DNA of 32,463 nt, from NCBI GenBank assembly GCA_017469115.1, contig JAFUGY010000104.1:1-32463 (forward strand). The letters run 5' to 3'. Positions 26,010 to 32,463 of the stretch are shown piece after piece. Each line of letters begins with the position of its first letter. The first letter of the stretch is position 1. The stretch comes from Oscillospiraceae bacterium. GTDB taxonomy: Bacteria; Bacillota; Clostridia; Oscillospirales; Oscillospiraceae. Under the pieces are notes generated by a model that saw only the letters and a list, made by a program, of their open reading frames with translations, ran no database searches and had not been told where the DNA came from. The translations under genes were made by a program, and so were the position numbers.

Positions 26010-27320
26010 ATGTTGCATCTGAAGCGCATTTTCCTTCTGCTTGTAGTAGGTTTTATGTCTCTGGTGTTTGTCACACCCTTCTTCACTCTCTTTGCCAAAA
26101 AAGAGCCCATCCCGACAGCGACGCCTGCGCCCACTGCACCGCCCACGCCGGAGCCCACACCTCAGCCATTTGCGGACGGGTTTGACCTGCTGGGCAGGCA
26201 TTACGACATCGACACAGAGGAGATTGACCTGTCGGGCATTTCGGAGGCAAACGGGCAGGACATCGCCGTTTTCTGTCAGGCAGCACCCTATGCCGGGAAT
26301 CTAAAAAATGTGATACTCGGTGATGAAAGGACTACCCCTGTCAACTGGCATATCATTGCGCAGCTTCAGGAAGCGGCACCGAACGTCCACTTCGCCTACA
26401 GCTTCAGCCTTTACGGTGAGCCGATGACGCTGGACACCGAGTATATTGACCTTCGCAAAATCCCGGTGGAGGATAACGGGGCTGCCGTGGTTTCCGCTCT
26501 GCCGTGCATGAAAAACTGCACCACGCTGGACATGGATCAGAGCGGCGTGGACAGTGAACACATGGCGATGATCCGGGATTCTTTTCCGCAGGTAAAGGTG
26601 ATCTGGAGGGTGTGGTTCAGCATTCTGGATTACAGCTGCAGGACGAACGCGAAAACCATCCTCGCCTCGCTGGCGGGGGACGGCGGACTCACGGATGAAG
26701 AAAGCTGCAAACCTCTCACCTACTGCACGGATGTGGTGAACCTGGACGTTGGGCATAACAACCACATGCGGACACTGTATTTTCTGCAATATATGCCGAA
26801 CCTTGAGGTGTTTATCACTTATAACAACTATCTGCGGGATGTGGATGACCTGGCATACTGCAAGAAGCTGAAATATGTGGAGCTTTACGGCAGCTCGATG
26901 TACAACATCAATGCCATCGGGGAGCTTTATGAGCTGACGGATCTGCAGCTCGGCGGTTGCTACAATTTGAATGATATCTCCCCGATTATCCCCGCTGACC
27001 GCGTGCCGAAAATCCAGCGCCTGTGGCTGACGCCCGGGCAAATCCCGCAGGAACAGATTGAGGCATTCAAACAGAACCACCCGGGGTGTGAAGTGAATGA
27101 CACGGATGATTCCGTCGGCTATTACTGGCGGTTTATCGACCCCATCCACGCTTACAACTCGGAAGAAAACAGAACGCCGGCCTACCGGAAGATCGTCTCA
27201 ATTTTCCATTACGGAGCGGACGATAACGCAAACTACAGCTTTTCCAGAAACGATCCTTACTACACCACGCCCCACGGCGAGCCGGTTACAGGAGAGCGTG
27301 TAGAATGGTTTTACGGGTAA
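26010..27320 (+). CDS. membrane-anchored leucine-rich-repeat family protein, paralogue 2 with proline-rich spacer
   Basis: A 436-residue protein with one N-terminal hydrophobic segment (IFLLLVVGFMSLVFVTPFF) followed by a Pro/Thr-rich spacer (PTATPAPTAPPTPEPTPQPF), typical of a cell-wall-crossing stalk. The single module then shows EEIDLSGI, YSFSLYGEPMTLDTEYIDL, the block KVIWRVWF..ILAS and LRR-like units (VVNLDVGHN, LKYVELYG, LTDLQLGG), ending NYSFSRNDPYY. ATG at 26010 is chosen; a TTG directly before it (26007) has the same AAGGAG site at a closer spacing. The gene starts 18 bases after paralogue 1 and overlaps paralogue 3 by 16 bases, so the three form an operon. Function unknown. Confidence 0.75.
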   Translation: MLHLKRIFLLLVVGFMSLVFVTPFFTLFAKKEPIPTATPAPTAPPTPEPTPQPFADGFDLLGRHYDIDTEEIDLSGISEANGQDIAVFCQAAPYAGNLKNVILGDERTTPVNWHIIAQLQEAAPNVHFAYSFSLYGEPMTLDTEYIDLRKIPVEDNGAAVVSALPCMKNCTTLDMDQSGVDSEHMAMIRDSFPQVKVIWRVWFSILDYSCRTNAKTILASLAGDGGLTDEESCKPLTYCTDVVNLDVGHNNHMRTLYFLQYMPNLEVFITYNNYLRDVDDLAYCKKLKYVELYGSSMYNINAIGELYELTDLQLGGCYNLNDISPIIPADRVPKIQRLWLTPGQIPQEQIEAFKQNHPGCEVNDTDDSVGYYWRFIDPIHAYNSEENRTPAYRKIVSIFHYGADDNANYSFSRNDPYYTTPHGEPVTGERVEWFYG

Positions 27321-29551
27321 ACGGTATGAAAAAGATTCGTTTTTTTGCTATATTAGCTGTGCTTGTAATTGCCCTGGCGTGTCTTTCTGCTGCGGCTTTT
27401 GCAGACACCGTTGTTGTTTGCGGGCAGGAAGTTTCGCCAAAGGTGACGCGGATTGACCTGACCGGGATGACGGAGTCAGACGTGAAGGGATTTGTTTCCG
27501 CAGCACCGCAGCTGACACGGCTAAGAACCGTTGAGCTGGGGGATGAAACCACCACCATATTGAGCTGGGACTCCATCCGGCGCATGCAGGAAGCCGCACC
27601 GAAAGCTCACTTTCATTACAGCTTTCACCTTTACAGCGTGCCGATGACGCTGGAAGAGGAATACATAGATCTAAGAAGGATCTCCATCAAGGACGATGCG
27701 GAGGCGCTGGTTGCTGCGCTTCCCTGCCTGAAGGAAGCTCGGTTTCTCGATCTGGACACCTGCGATCTCCCTGAAGAGCGAATTCTGCAAATCCGCGGAG
27801 CATTCCCGGAGATCAAGGTGATCTGGCGTGTTACCTTCAGCACGGGATACAGCGTGCGCACCGATGTGAAGACCATTTTGGCCTCGTACGTCGGCGATTT
27901 CGGGCTGACGGATGATGCAAGCTGCAAACCCCTCACCTATTGCAGGGACGTTGTAAATCTCGACCTGGGGCACAACAACATCATGACGACACTGGATTTC
28001 GTCCGCAATATGCCCAATCTGGAAGTGCTGATTGTTGCAAAGGATGACATCAAAGATATCAGCGCCCTTGCCGAGTGCAAAAAGCTGCGCTATCTGGAAC
28101 TGTTTAAAAACCCACGCATTACGGACCTGTCACCGTTGGCTTCGCTGACGGAGCTGCGTGATCTGGAAATCGGGCTGCTGCCGAATGTGACGGACCTCTC
28201 GCCGCTTTACGACCTGGAGCTCGACCGCCTATGGATCGGCACGCAGACGGGAATTCCGGCAGAGCAGGTGGCGGAATATTCCAAACGGCACCCGAACTGT
28301 GTGATCAACCTGACGGACGATGACATCGACAACACCTGGCGCTACAAGGAAACCCATGGCGGGGCAGCACCGGCAGTGCTCTGGCCGCAGTATCAGGAAA
28401 TCAGGGAGATCTTCGGTTACGGCAACGAATCCAGCTGGAGTTTTGCCGGAAACGATCCCTACTTCTACATGGGGCCGGGAATGATCCCCCATGAGGAGAC
28501 CGTGAAGGAAGAAAAAACATTGGTTGTGCAGGAACTGGAAGTTTCTCCGGAAGATGACTTTCTGGATCTGACGGGGCTCACTTCGTCAGAGGTTCCGGCT
28601 GCCATAGATGTGATTCGGCAGCTGCCGCTTCTTGACACCGTTGAACTGGGGAACGACACGCTCTCGAAGCTTACATGGGAGGAAATTTCTGCTCTGCAGG
28701 AAGCCGCGCCCAACGCAGAGTTTCTCTATTCCTTCACCCTCTACGGCAAGACTTTTACGCTGTCTGACGAGACGATGGATCTCAACCACATTCCCATCGA
28801 CGATAACGGGGCACTGGTGCGGCAGGTAATCGGATGCATGCCTCACCTGCAGGTTCTTGATATGGACACATGCGGAGTTGACAACGAGCATATGGCAAGG
28901 CTGCGGGATGCATTTCCGAACATCAAAGTGATCTGGCGCATTTGGTTCGGCACCAATTACACCGTGCGCACCGATGTGAAGAAAATTCTTGCCTCCATGC
29001 CAAGTGTAGGCGGAGATCTGACTCCGGAGAACACAAGGACGCTCAAATACTGCACAGAAGTGAAGTATCTTGATGTTGGCCACAACGAGATTTTGAGAGA
29101 CATCTCGTTTGCCGCCTATATGCCGGATCTGGAAGTCGCGATTTTTGCGATGCTGAACTTCACGGATCTCACGCCGCTTGCAAACTGCACGAAGCTTGAG
29201 TATCTGGAAATCCAGACCAACAAGATAGCAGATCTCTCTCCGCTGAAGAATCTCACAGGCCTGCACCATTTGAATCTCGGATTCAACACCGACATTCATG
29301 ATCTTTCACCGCTCTACGGGCTGACCAATCTGGAGCGGCTGTGGATCGGAAAGTTCACCTCGATTCCCCAGGCGCAGGTGGATGAAATGCAGCGACTCGT
29401 GCCGAATTGCGTCATCGATGTGGAAGCAACCGACCCGCATGCCGGTTGGCGCTACGGAAATGAACGCTATGAATTGCTGGTAAAACAGTTCGGTTATGAC
29501 ACGCAGGATTACGCTTTCCCCTGGAAGGATCCGCTCTTCCTACCGCATTGA
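27305..29551 (+). CDS. secreted leucine-rich-repeat family protein, paralogue 3, internally duplicated
   Basis: A 748-residue protein with a signal peptide (basic start, hydrophobic core, likely cleavage after AFA at about residue 33). It contains two complete modules, residues ~34-395 and ~410-748. Each has IDLTG/LDLTGL, the WxxIxxxQEAAP..YSFxLYG unit, the DxDxCxx..VIWR..F..Y.VRTDVK.ILAS block, then LRR units (VNLDLGHN, LRYLELFKN; VKYLDVGHN, LEYLEIQTN, LHHLNLGFN). The modules end with SFAGNDPYF and AFPWKDPLF. ATG at 27305 is chosen because AGGAGAG lies 8 bases upstream; the inner ATG at 27326 lacks such a site. It may be fully released or wall-associated; no sortase motif was seen. A terminator follows. 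Confidence 0.75.
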   Translation: MVLRVNGMKKIRFFAILAVLVIALACLSAAAFADTVVVCGQEVSPKVTRIDLTGMTESDVKGFVSAAPQLTRLRTVELGDETTTILSWDSIRRMQEAAPKAHFHYSFHLYSVPMTLEEEYIDLRRISIKDDAEALVAALPCLKEARFLDLDTCDLPEERILQIRGAFPEIKVIWRVTFSTGYSVRTDVKTILASYVGDFGLTDDASCKPLTYCRDVVNLDLGHNNIMTTLDFVRNMPNLEVLIVAKDDIKDISALAECKKLRYLELFKNPRITDLSPLASLTELRDLEIGLLPNVTDLSPLYDLELDRLWIGTQTGIPAEQVAEYSKRHPNCVINLTDDDIDNTWRYKETHGGAAPAVLWPQYQEIREIFGYGNESSWSFAGNDPYFYMGPGMIPHEETVKEEKTLVVQELEVSPEDDFLDLTGLTSSEVPAAIDVIRQLPLLDTVELGNDTLSKLTWEEISALQEAAPNAEFLYSFTLYGKTFTLSDETMDLNHIPIDDNGALVRQVIGCMPHLQVLDMDTCGVDNEHMARLRDAFPNIKVIWRIWFGTNYTVRTDVKKILASMPSVGGDLTPENTRTLKYCTEVKYLDVGHNEILRDISFAAYMPDLEVAIFAMLNFTDLTPLANCTKLEYLEIQTNKIADLSPLKNLTGLHHLNLGFNTDIHDLSPLYGLTNLERLWIGKFTSIPQAQVDEMQRLVPNCVIDVEATDPHAGWRYGNERYELLVKQFGYDTQDYAFPWKDPLFLPH

Positions 29552-29558
29552 TTTTTTC

Positions 29559-29587
29559 TTGCATTCTTTTGAATCTGCGCGTATAAT
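29559..29587 (+). promoter_or_regulatory. candidate promoter of the GMP synthetase gene, overlapping the terminator
   Basis: TTGCAT (29559-29564), 17-base spacer, perfect TATAAT (29582-29587). The -10 box occupies the tip of the terminator hairpin. Transcription would start near 29594, inside the right arm. The -35 match is only moderate. Confidence 0.5.
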
Positions 29588-29604
29588 ACGCGCAGATTCT
29601 TTTT
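29571..29604 (+). terminator. rho-independent terminator of the LRR operon
   Basis: A perfect 13-bp stem (29571-29583 with 29587-29599) with a 3-base loop is followed by five T residues, 20 bases after the LRR stop. Its loop region carries the -10 box of the next promoter. Confidence 0.85.
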
Positions 29605-29621
29605 AATATGGAGGCTCAAAC

Positions 29622-30602
29622 ATGGCAGACAATCTCAGACCCGAATCCCTGCAGCGCATCACAACCCCCGAGCTTGCAAATGCGTTCATTGAGGAACAGA
29701 TTTCCGCCCTTCGGAATCAGATCGGCATGAAGAAGGTTCTCCTTGCTCTCTCCGGCGGTGTCGACTCCTCCGTTGTTGCCGCTTTGCTGATCAAAGCAAT
29801 CGGCGATCGGCTTACCTGCGTGCACGTCAATCACGGGCTGCTCCGCAAAGGAGAACCGGAACAGGTGATCCAGGTATTCAAAAATCAGCTTGGAGCCAAC
29901 CTGATCTATGTGGATGCTGTTGACCGTTTTCTGGATAAGCTGGCAGGCGTCAGCGATCCGGAGCAGAAGCGGAAAATCATCGGAAAAGAATTCATCGATG
30001 TTTTTGCCGAAGAGGCACGCAAACTCGATGGAATTGAATTTCTGGCACAGGGCACGATTTACCCCGATATTCTGGAGAGCGACGGTGTAAAGGCACACCA
30101 CAATGTGGGCGGGTTGCCGGCAGATCTGCAGTTTGAGCTTGTTGAGCCAGTGAAGTTCCTTTATAAAGATGAAGTGCGTGTGGTGGGGCTTGCCCTCGGG
30201 CTTCCTGAGAGCATGGTATACCGTCAGCCCTTCCCCGGCCCTGGCCTCGGCGTCCGCTGTGTGGGAGCTATCACGCGGGATCGGCTGGAAGCCGTGCGCG
30301 AGAGTGACGCGATTCTCCGCGAAGAGTTCGCCACAGCCGGTTTGCAGGGCAAAGTATGGCAGTACTTCACGGTTGTGCCGCCCTTCACCTCCACCGGCAT
30401 CAAGAACGGCAAGCGCACCGACGACTGGATGGTAATCATCCGGGCTGTCAACAGCGTAGACGCCACCGCCGCCACGATTGAGGAACTCCCCTATCCGCTG
30501 CTTTACAAAATCCGTGACAGGATCCTCGCTGAAGTTGCAGGCGTGAACCGCGTGCTCTATGATATCAGCCCGAAGCCGATTGCCACGATTGAATACGAAT
30601 AA
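29622..30602 (+). CDS. GMP synthetase ATP-pyrophosphatase subunit lacking the glutaminase domain
   Basis: A 326-residue protein that matches only the C-terminal two thirds of bacterial GuaA. The ATP-pyrophosphatase P-loop is LSGGVDSS (43-50). Then come HHNVGGLPADLQFELVEPVKFLYKDEVR, RQPFPGPGLGVR, and the dimerisation end DISPKPIATIEYE. It should adenylate XMP and aminate it to GMP. The roughly 190-residue N-terminal glutamine amidotransferase domain of single-chain GuaA is absent and is not encoded next to it. It may act as the synthetase half of a two-subunit enzyme (GuaAb-like), with the glutaminase encoded elsewhere, or use ammonia directly. ATG follows a GGAGG site at about 9 bases. It has its own promoter and terminator. 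Confidence 0.9.
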   Translation: MADNLRPESLQRITTPELANAFIEEQISALRNQIGMKKVLLALSGGVDSSVVAALLIKAIGDRLTCVHVNHGLLRKGEPEQVIQVFKNQLGANLIYVDAVDRFLDKLAGVSDPEQKRKIIGKEFIDVFAEEARKLDGIEFLAQGTIYPDILESDGVKAHHNVGGLPADLQFELVEPVKFLYKDEVRVVGLALGLPESMVYRQPFPGPGLGVRCVGAITRDRLEAVRESDAILREEFATAGLQGKVWQYFTVVPPFTSTGIKNGKRTDDWMVIIRAVNSVDATAATIEELPYPLLYKIRDRILAEVAGVNRVLYDISPKPIATIEYE

Positions 30603-30618
30603 AGCGAAATTGACGCTG

Positions 30619-30664
30619 ACAAACTCATTGAGCCTGATACTTACAAACTCGAATGAGCGCCTGA
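30619..30664. repeat. imperfect direct repeat of about 20 bases
   Basis: ACAAACTCATTGAGCCTGA (30619-30637) recurs as ACAAACTCgAaTGAGcgCCTGA (30643-30664), in the gap after the GMP synthetase stop. It contains no gene and its meaning is unknown. Confidence 0.4.
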
Positions 30665-30692
30665 CAGCCTGAACAACATAGTAAAACCAAGA

Positions 30693-30734
30693 GCCTTGTG
30701 CTATGACGAAACGTCACAGCATGAGGCTTTTTTT
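30693..30734 (+). terminator. rho-independent terminator of the GMP synthetase gene
   Basis: A long stem (13 of 16 positions paired; loop AAA) from GCCTTGTGCTATGACG to CGTCACAGCATGAGGC, followed by seven T residues. Confidence 0.9.
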
Positions 30735-30809
30735 ATACCCTTTCGTCTTGTAATACACCCAATCCCCGCCTTCCTTTCATATCCAGTCAAATTATATTTT
30801 GGTAAACGG

Positions 30810-30837
30810 TTGATTTTTCACGGTTTCGTGATATAAT
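30810..30837 (+). promoter_or_regulatory. promoter with an internal dyad, before the DUF4160/DUF2442 pair
   Basis: TTGATT (30810-30815), 16-base spacer, perfect TATAAT (30832-30837). The spacer holds the inverted repeat TCACG-GTTT-CGTGA (30818-30831). A dyad between the -35 and -10 boxes is a typical repressor operator position, so autoregulation by one of the two following products is plausible. Confidence 0.6.
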
Positions 30838-30867
30838 ATAAGTGGCCACAAATAGGAGGTTTCATCT

Positions 30868-31122
30868 ATGCCGGTATTGTCCAGATTCTATGGGATCATC
30901 ATTCGTATGTATTTCCAGCAGGCGGAGCATAATCCACCCCACATTCACGCCCTTTACGGGGAGGATATGGCCGCCATTGACATTCAGACGGGCGAAGTGT
31001 TGGAGGGCCATCTGCCGCCAAAGGCGCTTGCTATGGTACGGGAGTGGGCGGCGATCCACAAGACCGATCTTTTGCATATGTGGGAGACGCAGGAGTTCAA
31101 GTCTCTTTCTCCCCTTGAGTAA
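30868..31122 (+). CDS. DUF4160-type small protein (possible toxin-antitoxin-like partner)
   Basis: An 84-residue protein matching the DUF4160 pattern by eye: VLSRFYGIIIRMYFQQAEHNPPHIHALYGEDMAAIDIQTGEVLEG and a C-terminal VREWAAIHKTDLLHMWE. The conserved HNPPHIHA stretch could bind a metal or form an active site. AGGAGGT lies 7 bases before the ATG. It is 12 bases from a DUF2442 gene; such pairs are often found together in bacterial accessory DNA and have been suspected to be toxin-antitoxin-like, but no activity can be read here. Cytosolic. Confidence 0.8.
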   Translation: MPVLSRFYGIIIRMYFQQAEHNPPHIHALYGEDMAAIDIQTGEVLEGHLPPKALAMVREWAAIHKTDLLHMWETQEFKSLSPLE

Positions 31123-31134
31123 GGAGTTGATTGT

Positions 31135-31575
31135 ATGTTCCATAAAGTGAAAGCGGTCAACGCTCTGCCGGACTATCGCCTGAGCGTACAGTTTGCGGAG
31201 GGCGTGACCAAAATCTATGATGTAAAGCCCTTATTTGTAAAATGGGCTCCGTTCAAAGTACTGGAGAATGCGCCGGAGTTGTTTTCCAGCGTGGAGGTCG
31301 ATATGGGCGGCTACGGGGTTATTTGGAATGATGATCTTGACCTGTCCTGCGATGAGCTGTTTGAAAACGGCGAGACGGTCAAGACACCTTTTGACGGGCT
31401 CATGGCCTTTACGGACGCTACCCAGCTTTGGGGCCTGAACGAAAGCACGCTGCGCAAGGCAATCGCCTACGGCAAGCTGGTCAACGGCGTGGACGCCTGT
31501 AAATATGGCAAGCAGTGGGTCGTTTCCACAGAGGCAATGAGGCGGGAATATGGTGTTCCAAAAGCAGACCGTTAA
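31135..31575 (+). CDS. DUF2442 protein with a C-terminal DNA-binding-like domain
   Basis: A 146-residue protein. Residues ~1-80 match DUF2442 (HKVKAVNALPDYRLSVQFAEGVTKIYDV, then VWGxxxWND-like GYGVIWNDDLDLSCDEL). Residues ~95-146 (FTDATQLWGLNESTLRKAIAYGKLVNGVDACKYGKQWVVS) look like an excisionase/MerR-type helix-turn-helix, so it could bind the dyad at 30818-30831 and repress its own operon. AAGGAG lies 8 bases before the ATG. The co-directional DUF4160 gene precedes it by 12 bases. Confidence 0.8.
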   Translation: MFHKVKAVNALPDYRLSVQFAEGVTKIYDVKPLFVKWAPFKVLENAPELFSSVEVDMGGYGVIWNDDLDLSCDELFENGETVKTPFDGLMAFTDATQLWGLNESTLRKAIAYGKLVNGVDACKYGKQWVVSTEAMRREYGVPKADR

Positions 31576-31583
31576 GGAGAAAT

Positions 31584-31697
31584 ATGCTTATATCAGAATT
31601 GACGAACAAAGAGCTCACAGACAGAATTATTGACAGCGTTCTGTTTGAAGGGCTTGAAGACGGGGGTGAGGCCGCTGATTGTATTATCGTGGTGTGA
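31584..31697 (+). pseudogene. 37-codon ORF, probably the 5' fragment of a YdcF/DUF218-like gene
   Basis: ATG at 31584 follows AAGGAG at 5 bases and lies 8 bases after the DUF2442 stop. The peptide MLISELTNKELTDRIIDSVL..EGLEDGGEAADCIIVV ends at TGA. The end, ..DGGEAADCIIVV, looks like the point where DUF218/YdcF proteins continue with their first strand and glycine loop, so this is likely a gene truncated by recombination. The assignment is from memory of the family pattern; a genuine short peptide is the alternative. Bases 31698-31768 after it hold no gene, only a 5-bp AGGGG/CCCCT hairpin. Confidence 0.45.
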
Positions 31698-31768
31698 ATA
31701 ACGGACTGTTTCCGGATTTTGAAGTATAGGGGCAACCCCTTCTTCTCATGATTACTAAGGGGCGGGCT

Positions 31769-32463
31769 CTATACCACAATCCTGACCGTGCTGCCGCCGG
31801 TTTTTTCCTTTTTGACCACAACCTGCCGGTCGATTTCCCGGCGCAATTCGGACACATGGGAAATAATGCCGATCAGGCGATCGCCCTGGGTCAGGCTGCG
31901 CAGCGCGCCCATGGCCTGCTCCAGCGTTTCCTCGTCCAGCGAGCCAAAGCCCTCGTCCACAAACAGGCAGTCAAGCCGGATGCCCCCGGCGGTCGTCTGG
32001 ATTTCCTCGGACAGGCCCAGCGCCAGCGCCAGCGAGGCAATAAAGGCTTCGCCGCCGGACAGCGTTTTTACGCTGCGGGTACTGCCGTTATAATGATCGG
32101 TCACATCCAGGTCCAGTCCGCTCTGGCTGCGCAGGTTTTCGGCGGTTTCCCGCCGTTTCAGGTCGTACTTGCCGCCGCTCATGCCCATGAGGTGCACATT
32201 GGCCCGGCGCAGAATGCGGTCAAAGAAGCGCATTTGCGCATAGGTTTCCAGCATGACGCGCTCTTTGCCCCGCAGGGTGCCGTTGGCGGTGGCGGCCAGG
32301 GTGTTGATCCATTGCCATTTCCGGTCCAGCGCCGCCAGGGCGTTCGAAGCCTTCAGGATATTTTGCAGCGCCGTGCGGTTGGTGGCCAGCCGGTGCGCGG
32401 CCAGCGACTGCCGCTGGGCCAGCCGCTGCCTGCGCTGGGCCACCGTTTCTTTTTCAGCGCGCC
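31769..32463 (-). CDS. sbcC: C-terminal part of an SbcC-like exonuclease/SMC-type ATPase (runs off the window)
   Basis: At least 231 residues of the C-terminal end; the frame stays open to the window edge, so the N-terminus is outside. The ABC-type signature TLSGGEAF, Walker B LDCLFVDEGFGSLDEE and the switch histidine region GIISHVSELR match the C-terminal ATPase half of SbcC/Rad50. The preceding Arg/Gln/Ala-rich stretch is the end of the coiled coil. With SbcD it would form a nuclease that processes hairpins and blocked DNA ends. The DNA is visibly more G+C-rich (many GCC, CAG, CGC codons) than the rest of the window, which suggests a different origin or a strain-variable region. No terminator was found at its 3' end. 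Confidence 0.88.
   Translation of the reverse strand, partial: RAEKETVAQRRQRLAQRQSLAAHRLATNRTALQNILKASNALAALDRKWQWINTLAATANGTLRGKERVMLETYAQMRFFDRILRRANVHLMGMSGGKYDLKRRETAENLRSQSGLDLDVTDHYNGSTRSVKTLSGGEAFIASLALALGLSEEIQTTAGGIRLDCLFVDEGFGSLDEETLEQAMGALRSLTQGDRLIGIISHVSELRREIDRQVVVKKEKTGGSTVRIVV

Noticed and set aside
25074-26201. 375-codon open frame on the minus strand
   Set aside because: Antisense to LRR paralogues 1 and 2. It is long only because the repeated LRR codons lack stops in that frame; Cys/Arg/His-rich, with no motif.
27305-27400. Lipoprotein signal (LAC) in the third LRR protein
   Set aside because: The sequence IALACLS has Leu at -2 and Ala at -3 relative to the Cys, a poor lipobox, while an AFA cleavage site seven residues later fits a standard signal peptidase.
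29552-29621. Guanine riboswitch before the GMP synthetase gene
   Set aside because: The gap is only 70 bases and is filled by the terminator, promoter and ribosome site; there is no room for an aptamer.

Overview
The window looks like chromosomal DNA from a low-to-mid-GC Gram-positive anaerobe of the class Clostridia, possibly an Oscillospirales/Ruminococcaceae-type gut bacterium. This is an inference from gene content: a dgt-dnaG-rpoD operon, AddAB rather than RecBCD, a zinc-type L31, SpoIIAB/RsbW- and STAS-type switch proteins, strong Shine-Dalgarno sites and rho-independent terminators. No rRNA, tRNA or CRISPR array was seen.

Layout. (1) 1-348: the last codons of an ORF cut by the window edge, then a 149-bp palindromic MITE-like element flanked by TAGT. 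(2) 349-6319, minus strand: a five-gene operon, read right to left: RsbW-like ATPase, STAS-phosphotransferase fusion, stand-alone STAS protein, MATE transporter fused to an RsbW-like ATPase, and a GH3-type adenylating enzyme fused to STAS. Every gene carries one half of a partner-switch pair, and no sigma factor or PP2C phosphatase is present. This is the most unusual system in the window. (3) 6425-10860, minus: a three-subunit molybdenum hydroxylase (Mo, 2Fe-2S, FAD) plus an alpha/beta hydrolase, with a clear promoter and terminator. The Mo subunit appears to start at a non-AUG codon. (4) 11086-15151, plus: dgt-like, dnaG, rpoD. (5) 15320-15592, plus: rpmE with its own promoter and terminator. 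(6) 15619-22498, minus: addB-addA, with a promoter divergent from (7) an aminotransferase gene at 22688-23881. (8) 23964-29551, plus: three adjacent exported or membrane-anchored leucine-rich-repeat proteins of one family (four modules in total; the third protein is an internal duplication). (9) 29559-30734, plus: a GMP synthetase lacking its glutaminase domain, driven by a promoter whose -10 box lies in the upstream terminator hairpin. (10) 30810-32463: an accessory-looking end with a DUF4160/DUF2442 pair, a 37-codon fragment, and the C-terminal part of a GC-richer sbcC-like gene running off the window on the minus strand.

How the genes work together. Region 2 reads as a signalling module in which effector activities (acyl/amino-acid adenylation, small-molecule phosphorylation, membrane transport) are probably controlled by phosphorylation-dependent STAS/ATPase partner binding. 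Region 3 is a purine- or aromatic-N-heterocycle oxidation operon. Regions 4-6 are core replication, transcription, translation and repair functions. Region 8 is a surface or secreted family of unknown function. Functional statements come from motif recognition by eye; no database search was possible.
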